DNA from: a candidate division CSSED10-310 bacterium
Lineage (GTDB): Bacteria; CSSED10-310; JAFGDC01
Length of the DNA: 7,784 bases
Assembly (NCBI GenBank): GCA_016932295.1
Contig: JAFGDC010000430.1
Span: 1 to 7,784, forward strand
Direction of reading: 5' to 3'
In this document: positions 1-6,735 of the stretch, in pieces
Numbering within the stretch: the stretch's first letter is position 1
Layout of the letters: every line of letters begins with the position of its first letter
Position numbers and translations under genes: made by a program
Notes under the pieces: generated by a model
What the model saw: only the letters and a program-made list of their open reading frames with translations
The model's database searches: none
What the model was told of the DNA's origin: nothing

Positions 1-1
1 G

Positions 2-178
2 CCGGTGGCCGCCGCTGATGGGTCGCTGACCTGGGAAACGAAGCTGGTCAACACCAACTTTTACATGTACAACGGCCAGATGGCCGGCGGCTTCGTGCGT
101 TTGTCCAACTCGTCGGTCATCAACATTTCCGCCGGCGGCGGCCTGGTGCCGATCTTCACGGTGATGGACAAGAAGTAA
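2..178 (+). CDS. C-terminal fragment of an unrecognised protein
   Basis: An open frame enters from the left edge (first whole codon at base 2) and stops with TAA at 176-178, giving 58 C-terminal residues that end in TVMDKK. Codons are strongly G/C at the third position, like the neighbouring genes, which supports real coding. The fragment is rich in Gly, Asn and Ser with short alternating hydrophobic stretches (for example NFYMYNGQMAGGF and INISAGGGLVPIF), suggesting beta structure. It has no cysteine, transmembrane segment or catalytic motif I know. I do not recognise the family. It lies 371 bases upstream of hppA on the same strand, too far to assume co-transcription. Confidence 0.6.
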   Translation, partial: PVAAADGSLTWETKLVNTNFYMYNGQMAGGFVRLSNSSVINISAGGGLVPIFTVMDKK

Positions 179-213
179 CCTGCCGCCTGCCGCACGCTGA
201 CAACGACTCGGTT

Positions 214-334
214 GGGGATGGGCTCCTCGCCAGGTGACGGGAGCTGCCGGCAGTCCCCGGGGGCCGGATTCGTCGAGAATGATGTGGTCTTTCCGAATCC
301 ACCGGCCGTTTTGGACGGGAGATGCAAAACCGGC
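214..334 (+). other. Hairpin-rich stretch between the upstream gene and hppA
   Basis: Seen directly: GGGGA at 214-218 can pair with TCCCC at 254-258, enclosing GCTCC 222-226 paired with GGAGC 240-244. A perfect 10-base palindrome CTGCCGGCAG lies at 244-253, and CCCCGGGG at 255-262. A second hairpin pairs GCCGTTTT 305-312 with AAAACCGGC 326-334, with one bulged C. No T-run follows any of them, so none is a canonical intrinsic terminator. It could be the 3' end of the upstream transcript, a structured leader or chance pairing in GC-rich DNA. I see no convincing gene in 179-549; the short + strand frames there lack a usable ribosome site. Confidence 0.25.
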
Positions 335-465
335 GTGGTGCGACTGAGCCGGCGGAACGCGGCGGGACGAGATGGTGTGCCTGGAGTCTGTCTGCTTCGC
401 GGGAATTGCCCGGGTGTCATAACTGGACAGAGAATCGTCGTCGAACATGGATCGTTATTTGTGCG

Positions 466-494
466 TTGCCTAGATGTATTTTTTTTGGCATAGT
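466..494 (+). promoter_or_regulatory. Candidate sigma70-type promoter for hppA-pssA
   Basis: TTGCCT (466-471) and CATAGT (489-494) are separated by exactly 17 bases containing a T-tract. Each hexamer matches the consensus at 4 of 6 positions. Transcription would begin near 501, giving a leader of about 50 bases before the hppA ATG. The local drop in GC supports a promoter here, but the match is modest. Confidence 0.35.
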
Positions 495-549
495 CTTTTA
501 CTTGAACCCTGATCCAAAGACCGCGAAGTTGCGAGAGTGGAGGTAGTGG

Positions 550-2772
550 ATGGATAACATCGGTCTGTTGTTTGTCATTGCGCCGGCGGCATCGGCGTTG
601 GCATTGGTGTTTGCATATGTATTTTACGTGCAGACGAAGAAGAAGTCGGAAGGCACCCCGCGCATGCAGGAAATCGCCAAGTATGTGCGGGATGGCGCCA
701 TGGCGTATCTGAAGCAGCAGTACAAGGTGGTCACCTTGTTCTTCGTGGCCGCGTTCATCTTCTTCTTTTTCCTGGCGTTCGTGCTGCACGTGCAGTCGAA
801 ATGGGTGCCCTTTGCCTTTATCACCGGTGGTTTCTTCTCTGGTCTGGCCGGTTTTCTTGGCATGAAGACCGCCACCATGGCCAGCGCGCGCACCGCCGAA
901 GGCGCCAGGCATTCCCTGAATGAGGGACTGCAGGTGGCGTTCCGGAGCGGCGCCGTCATGGGTCTGGTGGTGGTAGGCCTCGGCTTGCTCGATATTTCCA
1001 TCTGGTACCTGGTGCTTTCCAGGTTTCTCCCGGAGACTGACCACAAACTGGTGGAACTCACCGTGACCATGCTGTGCTTCGGCATGGGCGCCAGCTCCCA
1101 AGCGCTGTTCGCCAGGGTCGGCGGCGGCATCTTCACCAAGGCTGCTGACGTGGGCGCTGACCTGGTGGGTAAGTTGGAAGCAAATATCCCCGAGGACGAT
1201 CCCCGCAATCCGGCAACAATCGCTGACAATGTCGGTGACAATGTCGGTGATGTCGCCGGCATGGGGGCCGACCTCTACGAGTCCTACTGTGGTTCCATAC
1301 TGGCATCCGCGGCGCTTGGCGTCTCGGCCTTCGTCGGCACGGGCCTGCAGAAAAACGCCCTGCTGCTCCCCATGATCATCGCTGGAATCGGCGTGATCCT
1401 TTCCATCATCGGCATCTTCCTGGTCCGCGTGAAGGAGCATGGGGGCAAGGACGACGAGCAGATGCAGCGGTTGTTGCTGAAGGCATTGGGTCGCGGCATC
1501 AACATCAGTTCAATCCTGATCGGCGTCCTCAGCCTGCCCATCGTCTGGCTGGTACTTCCGCAGAACCTCGGCATCTGGGGTTCCATCGTGATCGGCCTGC
1601 TGGCTGGTATCGTCATCGGCAAGAGCACTGAATATTACACCTCGGCGGAATACGCACCCACAAAGGGTGTGGCCAAACAAGCCCTGACCGGACCAGCTAC
1701 GGTCCTCATCGAAGGAATCGCCACCGGCATGATGTCCACCTGGATCCCGGTAATCACGGTGGTGGTGGGGATCTTCCTTAGTTTCACCGTGGCCGGAGGA
1801 ATGGATAACCTCACCCTCGGACTCTACGGAATTGGCATCGCGGCCGTCGGCATGCTCTCCACTCTGGGTTTGACGCTCGCCACCGATGCGTATGGCCCCA
1901 TCGCCGACAACGCAGGCGGCAACGCGGAAATGAGCCAGCTCGAGCCCTATGTCCGGAAGCGAACCGACGCCCTTGACCAACTGGGCAACACCACCGCCGC
2001 CACCGGCAAAGGTTTCGCCATCGGCTCCGCCGCACTTACCGCCCTGGCACTACTGGCGGCTTATATCGAAGAAGTCCGCGCCGGCCTGGTTCGCCTGGCG
2101 GAACATGCTCCCGCCAGATTCCAGGCGCTTGTCCAAGGGACCAACCTGGACACCCTCGACGCCATCCGCTCCGCCGGCATGAACGAATTCATGCAGTTCT
2201 ACAATGTGACCCTGATGAATCCCAAAGTGCTCATGGGCGTGTTCCTTGGTTCCATGTTGACATTCCTGTTCTGCGCACTCACCATGAAGGCGGTGGGGCG
2301 CGCCGCCGGCAAGATGGTGGACGAGGTGCGTCGGCAATTCAGGGAAATCAAGGGAATCATGGAAGGCACGACGATACCGGAGTACGCCAAGTGTGTTGAC
2401 ATCTCCACCAAGGCTGCACAGCGCGAGATGATTCTGCCCTCCATGATTGCAATTATCACTCCTGTGATCGTCGGCATCATACTGGGCGTCAGTGGCGTGA
2501 TGGGATTGCTGGTGGGCGGCCTGGGTACGGGTTTCGTACTGGCCATCATGATGGCCAATGCCGGCGGTGCCTGGGACAACGCCAAGAAATACATCGAGGA
2601 AGGCGCCCATGGCGGCAAAGGCAGCGAAGCCCATAAGGCAGCAGTCATCGGTGATACCGTCGGCGATCCCTTCAAGGATACCTCTGGTCCGTCGCTCAAC
2701 ATCCTGATCAAACTCATCAGCATGGTCAGCGTGGTGGTGGCCGGCCTGACGGTCACCTACAGCATCTTTTAG
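550..2772 (+). CDS. hppA: Membrane-bound ion-pumping pyrophosphatase, K+-dependent type
   Basis: This 740-residue polytopic inner-membrane protein hydrolyses cytoplasmic pyrophosphate and pumps H+ and/or Na+ outward. The length is usual for the family (about 16 transmembrane helices). The substrate/Mg motif DVGADLVGK is at residues 200-208, followed by EDDPRNP 215-221 and the Asp-rich DNVGDNVGD 226-234. Further conserved acidic loops are ATDAYGPIADNAGGN (444-458), AWDNAKK (674-680) and GDTVGDPFKD (701-710). The stretch GNTTAATGKG (479-488) has Ala483 and Gly486 where K+-independent enzymes have Lys and Thr, so K+ dependence is expected from family knowledge. Glu244, in YESY, sits where Tm-type Na+-pumping enzymes carry their gate glutamate, not four residues later as in plant H+ pumps. 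GGAGG at 539-543 lies six bases before the ATG. pssA follows 24 bases downstream, probably in the same operon. The family is certain; the pumped ion is not. Confidence 0.97.
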   Translation: MDNIGLLFVIAPAASALALVFAYVFYVQTKKKSEGTPRMQEIAKYVRDGAMAYLKQQYKVVTLFFVAAFIFFFFLAFVLHVQSKWVPFAFITGGFFSGLAGFLGMKTATMASARTAEGARHSLNEGLQVAFRSGAVMGLVVVGLGLLDISIWYLVLSRFLPETDHKLVELTVTMLCFGMGASSQALFARVGGGIFTKAADVGADLVGKLEANIPEDDPRNPATIADNVGDNVGDVAGMGADLYESYCGSILASAALGVSAFVGTGLQKNALLLPMIIAGIGVILSIIGIFLVRVKEHGGKDDEQMQRLLLKALGRGINISSILIGVLSLPIVWLVLPQNLGIWGSIVIGLLAGIVIGKSTEYYTSAEYAPTKGVAKQALTGPATVLIEGIATGMMSTWIPVITVVVGIFLSFTVAGGMDNLTLGLYGIGIAAVGMLSTLGLTLATDAYGPIADNAGGNAEMSQLEPYVRKRTDALDQLGNTTAATGKGFAIGSAALTALALLAAYIEEVRAGLVRLAEHAPARFQALVQGTNLDTLDAIRSAGMNEFMQFYNVTLMNPKVLMGVFLGSMLTFLFCALTMKAVGRAAGKMVDEVRRQFREIKGIMEGTTIPEYAKCVDISTKAAQREMILPSMIAIITPVIVGIILGVSGVMGLLVGGLGTGFVLAIMMANAGGAWDNAKKYIEEGAHGGKGSEAHKAAVIGDTVGDPFKDTSGPSLNILIKLISMVSVVVAGLTVTYSIF

Positions 2773-2796
2773 CAATCGCGGGCGCAAGGGAGCGTC

Positions 2797-3744
2797 ATGA
2801 CAACCGAAAAAACGGAATCAAGCGAGCGGCGGCATATGCGAATTCGCCGCGTCCGGCGACCCCGTGATCCCCGTTGCGGCACTCCGCTGCATCGCCGAAT
2901 CTACCTCCTGCCCAGCAGCTTGACCATTGGCAACATCTTCTTCGGCTTCTATTCCATCATGACCGTCATCAACAATTTCGGCGCCGACTCCCACTACTAC
3001 CTGACCAGGGCAGCCATGGCACTGATCGCCTCCGCCTTCCTGGATATGATCGACGGCAAGGTGGCCAGGCTCACCGGCACGACCAGCGACTTCGGTGTCC
3101 AACTGGATTCGTTGTCCGATGTCATATCCTTCGGCATCGCTCCCGGCATCCTGGCCTACGCCTGGGCATTGCACCCGCACCAGCGGCTGGGCTGGCTTCC
3201 TGCGTTCCTCTTCCTCATCTGCGGTACCATCCGCCTGGCGCGATTCAACGTCCAGACCGGTCACTGCGATCCGCATTATTTCACCGGACTTCCCATTCCC
3301 GCCGCTGCCATGGTCATCGTTTCCATGGTCCTTCTGAACCCCAAGCTCCCCTATAAATCCACCATCGCCTATCTCGTCATCCTGCTGGTCTATATCCTGA
3401 GCTTCCTCATGGTCAGCACCTTCAAATACCGCAGCTTCAAGGAAAAGGATTTCAAACTGCTGAAACCGGTCCGCACCCTGGTGGGGCTGGTCATCATCTT
3501 CGTCATCATCATGCACAATCCGCGCCTCATGTTCTTCCTGCTCAGCTTCGCGTACGCGTTCTCGGGACCACTGGGGAAGCTCCTCCCCAAGCGCCATCCA
3601 CTCGTGGACAAGCTCACCGACGACTTGTTGGATAACCTCACCGAACGAATCAGCGAGGTGGATGACGAAGAGTGCGCCGAACCGAACGGCGGTGTCACGC
3701 CTGCCGGGCCGGAACGGAAAGAGCCGGACAAGGCCGGAGAGTGA
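2797..3744 (+). CDS. pssA: CDP-diacylglycerol-serine O-phosphatidyltransferase
   Basis: This integral membrane enzyme makes phosphatidylserine (the precursor of phosphatidylethanolamine) from CDP-diacylglycerol and L-serine, releasing CMP. The complete CDP-alcohol phosphotransferase signature is present: D83, D86-G87, A90-R91, then G100, D104 and D108. The order D..DG..AR, eight residues, G...D...D is exact. Other PssA-typical features are IYLLPSSLTIGN at 35-46, LARFN (147-151) and GLPIPAAA (164-171). Hydrophobic segments fall near 37-58, 70-85, 109-125, 133-145, 169-180, 190-207 and 228-258. At 315 residues it is longer than many relatives because of a basic 30-residue head and a polar, acidic tail from about residue 264. 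AAGGGAG (2786-2792) lies four bases before the chosen ATG. An in-frame ATG at 2836 would remove 13 residues but has a poorer ribosome site. Confidence 0.93.
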   Translation: MTTEKTESSERRHMRIRRVRRPRDPRCGTPLHRRIYLLPSSLTIGNIFFGFYSIMTVINNFGADSHYYLTRAAMALIASAFLDMIDGKVARLTGTTSDFGVQLDSLSDVISFGIAPGILAYAWALHPHQRLGWLPAFLFLICGTIRLARFNVQTGHCDPHYFTGLPIPAAAMVIVSMVLLNPKLPYKSTIAYLVILLVYILSFLMVSTFKYRSFKEKDFKLLKPVRTLVGLVIIFVIIMHNPRLMFFLLSFAYAFSGPLGKLLPKRHPLVDKLTDDLLDNLTERISEVDDEECAEPNGGVTPAGPERKEPDKAGE

Positions 3745-3771
3745 TTGCGGCGAAATCGGCTGGAAAACAGG

Positions 3772-3801
3772 GGCGGTTCGGAGAGTATTCCCCGAATCGC
3801 C
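3772..3801 (+). terminator. Hairpin downstream of pssA
   Basis: GGCGGTTCGG (3772-3781) pairs with CCGAATCGCC (3792-3801) as a 10-bp stem with one G-U pair and a 10-base loop, starting 28 bases after the pssA stop. No T-run follows, so it is a weak intrinsic terminator, a transcript-stabilising hairpin or a barrier to readthrough towards the convergent trxC gene. A smaller hairpin, CGCAAC (3821-3826) with GTTGCG (3834-3839), follows. Confidence 0.4.
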
Positions 3802-3892
3802 GTCACTTTCATCCGTCTACCGCAACGTCAACGGTTGCGCCCAACACTCAACCATGCTTCCCCTCCAACCAGCCGCTAATCCACATGACCGG

Positions 3893-3909
3893 GAGGGTTT
3901 GACTCCCTC
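3893..3909. terminator. Small hairpin in the convergent pssA/trxC gap
   Basis: GAGGG (3893-3897) pairs with CCCTC (3905-3909) around a seven-base loop; GGGAG (3891-3895) with CTCCC (3903-3907) is an alternative fold. On the minus strand it lies about 85 bases after the trxC stop and could help end that transcript, but there is no T-run on either side. The rest of 3745-3995 holds no convincing gene. Confidence 0.2.
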
Positions 3910-3995
3910 TCGCACGGTTGGCGGGATTGCGCCCATCGATTTCATCCTATCCACAGAACTGCCCGGGTCAATCGTACGCCACCTTCCAGCGGTGA

Positions 3996-4460
3996 TCAAT
4001 GAACAGCCGCCAGGTGCGGCATGAGCTTTTCAAGCAGCATGTGCTTGGGCAGGGCGCCCACCACGGTGTCCGCTAATCGCCCGTTCTTGAACAGCAGCAG
4101 CGTGGGGATGCCGGTGATGCCGTACGAGGAGGCAACGATCGGAGAATAATCCGTGTTGATCTTGGCGATGATCACCTTGCCCTCATATTCGGCGGCTACC
4201 TGCTCGAGAATGGGGGCCACCATCCGGCAGGGCGCGCACCAGGGCGCCCAGAAGTCCACCAGTACCGGCACCGATACTGCATCGATGAAGATCTTGAAGG
4301 TTTCGTCATTCAACTCGACCGGCTGATCCGACCAAGCCGCAGCCCCCTCGAGACTTGCCCCGCAGTGACCGCATTTTGGTACGTGAACGATTTTATCCGC
4401 CGCCACCTTGTTCTTGGTTCCGCAGGATTGACAGGTCATGTACACAAACGGCTGAGACAT
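3996..4460 (-). CDS. trxC: Thioredoxin 2-like protein with N-terminal zinc ribbon and WCAPC active site
   Basis: This is a cytoplasmic thiol-disulfide oxidoreductase of 154 residues; E. coli TrxC has 139. The N-terminal zinc ribbon has two CxxC pairs (C10/C13 and C30/C33), as in TrxC. A thioredoxin fold follows: VLVDFWAPWCAPCRMVAP at 66-83, with redox cysteines C75 and C78, then the cis-proline P119 in TGIPTLLLF. The active site reads WCAPC, not the near-universal WCGPC. The frame is open further upstream, but the start at 4460 is set by a full AAGGAGGT (4465-4472) four bases before the ATG and by the onset of homology; the extension lacks thioredoxin character. No signal peptide is seen. It is divergent from nrfHA and convergent with pssA, so probably monocistronic. 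No heme or membrane segment suggests a cytochrome-maturation thioredoxin. Confidence 0.93.
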   Translation of the reverse strand: MSQPFVYMTCQSCGTKNKVAADKIVHVPKCGHCGASLEGAAAWSDQPVELNDETFKIFIDAVSVPVLVDFWAPWCAPCRMVAPILEQVAAEYEGKVIIAKINTDYSPIVASSYGITGIPTLLLFKNGRLADTVVGALPKHMLLEKLMPHLAAVH

Positions 4461-4483
4461 CGCTACCTCCTTGCATCGTTGAT

Positions 4484-4515
4484 GCCGGTCATCGCCACCA
4501 GATGAATGGACCGGC
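4484..4515 (-). repeat. Inverted repeat in the trxC leader
   Basis: GCCGGTC (4484-4490) and GACCGGC (4509-4515) form a perfect 7-base inverted repeat with an 18-base spacer. It lies 11 bases upstream of the trxC ribosome site, so in RNA it could be a leader hairpin; in DNA it could be an operator. I recognise no regulator for it. Confidence 0.3.
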
Positions 4516-4656
4516 GGCTTACATTTCACCTGTTTGATTCGCCCGGCGTCTTTTGGTTTCAAAAATTTCCACGCCGTGGGCGGATGTGTTCGACTCGGCA
4601 CCCTTCCCAGTCATAGTCGGTGGATTCAGGGATGCCGAATTACTTGACGTCATGAA

Positions 4657-4662
4657 TATAAT
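4657..4662 (+). promoter_or_regulatory. Candidate -10 element for nrfHA
   Basis: A perfect TATAAT occurs in the trxC/nrfH divergent gap. The -35 region at normal spacing (about 4634-4639) does not resemble TTGACA. TTGACG at 4644-4649 is too close to serve it, but could pair with TGTTAT (4665-4670) at a short 15-base spacing. Either way transcription would begin at about 4669-4677. The 8-base palindrome TGACGTCA (4645-4652) overlaps the element and might be an operator half; it is not a full FNR box (TTGAT-N4-ATCAA). Confidence 0.35.
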
Positions 4663-4678
4663 CCTGTTATCTGACTCC

Positions 4679-5254
4679 ATGGTGAATCAAAGGACTACCC
4701 CATATGAACGAGACCATATCACCCGTACCGGGCGCGGGTTGTCTCCCCGATGGCTGTTGCCGGCGGGGCTGTCAGGTGTATTGCTGGGACTCGGGTTGTT
4801 CACCTTCAATTACGCCGAGGGACTGTCCTATTTCAGCAGCGATCCCGAGGCCTGCCAGAACTGCCATATCATGCGCGCCCAGTTCGACTCATGGCAGAAG
4901 GCCGCTCATCATGGCGTTGCGGTCTGCGTGGATTGCCATCTGCCGGCGGATTTCTTCGGAAAGTACCTGGCCAAGGCTGACAATGGGTATCATCACTCCA
5001 AGGGATTCACCCTGCAGGATTTTCATGAACCGATAATGATCAAGGAGCATAACGGTCGTATCCTCCAGGACAACTGCCTGCGTTGCCACGTCGGGATGGT
5101 GGAGATGCTGGTGAGCGGCGCCACCACTGACAGGGATGCGGTATCTTGCGTGCATTGCCATCAATCCATCGGGCACGGCGAACCGGTCGGATTGGGTGGC
5201 GCGGATCGTGGCGAACGCGGGGAATTAGCGCGCTGGAAGGAGCCCGAATCATGA
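4679..5254 (+). CDS. nrfH: NrfH-type tetraheme cytochrome c, quinol dehydrogenase anchoring NrfA
   Basis: This membrane-anchored periplasmic cytochrome of the NapC/NirT/NrfH family oxidises menaquinol and delivers electrons to NrfA. From the start used here it has 191 residues. One transmembrane helix spans about 26-44. Four c-heme motifs follow: CQNCH 59-63, CVDCH 83-87, CLRCH 133-137 and CVHCH 157-161. The first is CxxCHxM (Met65), the distinctive NrfH heme 1. CHLP (86-89) and the [12 protein letters not shown] stretch (95-106) are also typical. The start is uncertain. In-frame ATGs at 4553, 4652 and 4679 lack a ribosome site, while AAAGGA (4689-4694) serves an ATG at 4704 in a different frame. 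nrfA begins inside its stop codon (ATGA). The family is certain; the N-terminus is not. Confidence 0.92.
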   Translation: MVNQRTTPYERDHITRTGRGLSPRWLLPAGLSGVLLGLGLFTFNYAEGLSYFSSDPEACQNCHIMRAQFDSWQKAAHHGVAVCVDCHLPADFFGKYLAKADNGYHHSKGFTLQDFHEPIMIKEHNGRILQDNCLRCHVGMVEMLVSGATTDRDAVSCVHCHQSIGHGEPVGLGGADRGERGELARWKEPES

Positions 5255-6681
5255 AACGTACGGCCTTCGTTTTTTCAGGAACAGTGATCATGACCGCCGT
5301 CTTCTCGATCTTGGTGACCTCGTTGCTGATGAACATAGCCCGGCGTAAGCAGGAAGCGACGAAACCCTATATCAGGCTGGTGGAGGTCGATGAGGACGAC
5401 ACCGATCCGGCCAAGTGGGGAATCAACTGGCCGCGAGAATATGAGACCTACACCCGCACCGCGATTTCCACCGGCACCCGGTTCGGGGGACATGGCGGCA
5501 GCGAGGCCATGCCAGTGGAGCGCATCGAACGTGATCCCTGGTTGAAGAGGATGTTTCTCGGTTATGCTTTTTCCATCGACTACCGCGACCGTCGTGGGCA
5601 TGCCTACATGTTGACGGACCAGGAGCAGACCAAGCGTCTGACCAGGCCGCAGTCCGGCTCCTGCCTTCACTGCCATGCTTCCATCATGCCGGTTTACAGA
5701 AAGTTGGGCGGCGGTGACGCCATGCGTGGTTTCGAAGAGTCCTATGCCTATTCGTACCAGGATTTCAATGCATTACTGCATGAAATGGGGCATGCCCATC
5801 CCGTGTCCTGCGTGGATTGCCATGATCCCGACACCATGCGGAGCAGGGTCACCCGGCCTGGTTTCATCAACGGAATTCGCCTGTTCGCCGAGTCCGCTGC
5901 TCCCGCCCCGCATCTGCCCTCCATCGAACGCTGGCGGGCGGGTGACAGGGCAGCACCGTACGACCCCAATCGGGATGCATCCCGCACCGAGATGCGCTCC
6001 TTTGTCTGCGCACAATGCCATGTGGAGTACTACTGCGCCGGCCGGCAGCCGCTGGTGTACCCCTGGGGTCGTGGATTGAGCGTGGAAGCGGAGGAGCAAT
6101 TCTGGGACGAGTTGGTGTTCCCCGATGGTGAACGGTTCTATGATTTTGCGCATGCGGAGACCGGCGCGCATATTCTCAAGGCTCAGCATCCGGAGTTCGA
6201 GTTATGGAGTCACGGTATCCATGCCCGCAGCGGTGTTGCCTGCGCCGACTGTCACATGCCGTACATGCGGGATGGCGCGTCCAAGGTGTCCGATCACTGG
6301 GTGCGCAGCCCGTTGTTGAACATCAACAGGGCCTGCCAGGTGTGTCATCATTTTTCCGAGGATGAAATCAAGGCGCGGGTCGACGGTATCCAGGATCGCA
6401 ACTACGGCATGCTGCAGCGCGCCGCCAACGCGCTCATGGACCAGTTCGATGCCATCCAGGAGGCGCGCCGGCGGGGTGCCGGGCCGTCTGACCTGGCGGA
6501 GGCACTCGCTTTGCATCGCAAGGCACAGTGGCGTCTTGATTTCATTGCGGCCGAAAACTCCATGGGTTTCCACGCCCCCCAGGAAGCCGCCCGTGTGCTT
6601 GGCGAAGCAGCCGACTATGCACGCCAGGGCCAAGTGGCCGCCCTGTCCTGGCGTGCCCTGAATCCCCTTGCCGCGGAATAA
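5251..6681 (+). CDS. nrfA: Ammonia-forming cytochrome c nitrite reductase, CxxCH catalytic heme variant
   Basis: NrfA reduces nitrite to ammonium with six electrons in the periplasm, as a complex with NrfH. This one has 476 residues. A hydrophobic N-terminal segment (about 5-27) is a signal peptide or uncleaved anchor; no clear cleavage site is seen. Five heme motifs occur in NrfA order: CLHCH 138-142, CVDCH 187-191, CAQCH 253-257, CADCH 331-335 and CQVCH 362-366. The first, which binds the active-site heme, carries His where E. coli and Wolinella have Lys. The active-site residues Arg115 (in RRGHAY), Tyr260 (VEYY) and His313 (KAQHPE) are all present, as are the calcium ligands Glu259, Lys310 and Gln312. 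The protein ends soon after the conserved [11 protein letters not shown] helix, lacking the last 50 or so residues of E. coli NrfA. Start: GGAAGGAG (5235-5242) lies eight bases before an ATG overlapping the nrfH stop. Open frame further upstream lies within nrfH. Confidence 0.96.
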   Translation: MKRTAFVFSGTVIMTAVFSILVTSLLMNIARRKQEATKPYIRLVEVDEDDTDPAKWGINWPREYETYTRTAISTGTRFGGHGGSEAMPVERIERDPWLKRMFLGYAFSIDYRDRRGHAYMLTDQEQTKRLTRPQSGSCLHCHASIMPVYRKLGGGDAMRGFEESYAYSYQDFNALLHEMGHAHPVSCVDCHDPDTMRSRVTRPGFINGIRLFAESAAPAPHLPSIERWRAGDRAAPYDPNRDASRTEMRSFVCAQCHVEYYCAGRQPLVYPWGRGLSVEAEEQFWDELVFPDGERFYDFAHAETGAHILKAQHPEFELWSHGIHARSGVACADCHMPYMRDGASKVSDHWVRSPLLNINRACQVCHHFSEDEIKARVDGIQDRNYGMLQRAANALMDQFDAIQEARRRGAGPSDLAEALALHRKAQWRLDFIAAENSMGFHAPQEAARVLGEAADYARQGQVAALSWRALNPLAAE

Positions 6682-6691
6682 TCCATTGCAA

Positions 6692-6720
6692 CGCCGGAAG
6701 TGAATCGGTATCCACCGGCG
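6692..6720 (+). terminator. Hairpin after nrfA
   Basis: CGCCGG (6692-6697) pairs with CCGGCG (6715-6720) across a 17-base loop, 11 bases after the nrfA stop. No T-run follows. The gap is convergent with the DinB-like gene. Confidence 0.25.
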
Positions 6721-6735
6721 ACCCTTACCCTCGCG

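Noticed and set aside
212..546. Two overlapping + strand frames (93 and 74 codons) before hppA
   Set aside because: They overlap each other in different frames, have no properly spaced ribosome site, and their translations resemble no protein I know.
61..1440. A 459-codon open frame on the minus strand, opposite the hppA start and its upstream gap
   Set aside because: It lies mostly antisense to the clearly conserved hppA sequence, is rich in His, Gln, Gly and Arg as expected from the complement of GC-rich coding DNA, and shows no recognisable domain.
2050..2787. A 245-codon minus-strand frame opposite the hppA 3' half
   Set aside because: It is a shadow of hppA with His/Asp/Gly-rich, domain-free translation.
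2818..3597. A 259-codon minus-strand frame opposite pssA
   Set aside because: It is the complement of the conserved pssA catalytic region and has a biased, acidic composition without motifs.
3880..3925. T-arm-like hairpin (GAGGG, TTTGACT loop, CCCTC) suggesting a tRNA or tRNA remnant
   Set aside because: No 5' acceptor strand complementary to TCGCACG, no D-arm or anticodon arm at proper spacing, and no CCA follows.
3817..3999. A 60-codon minus-strand frame between trxC and pssA
   Set aside because: It has no ribosome site, no family resemblance and atypical composition; the region is more simply a convergent gap.
4461..4601. A 47-residue N-terminal extension of trxC
   Set aside because: The perfect AAGGAGGT before the ATG at 4460 and the start of zinc-ribbon homology both place the start at 4460.
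4645..4652. TGACGTCA palindrome as an FNR/NNR-type activator site for nrfHA
   Set aside because: It lacks the second TTGAT-like half-site at four-base spacing and lies too close to the predicted transcript start for activation.
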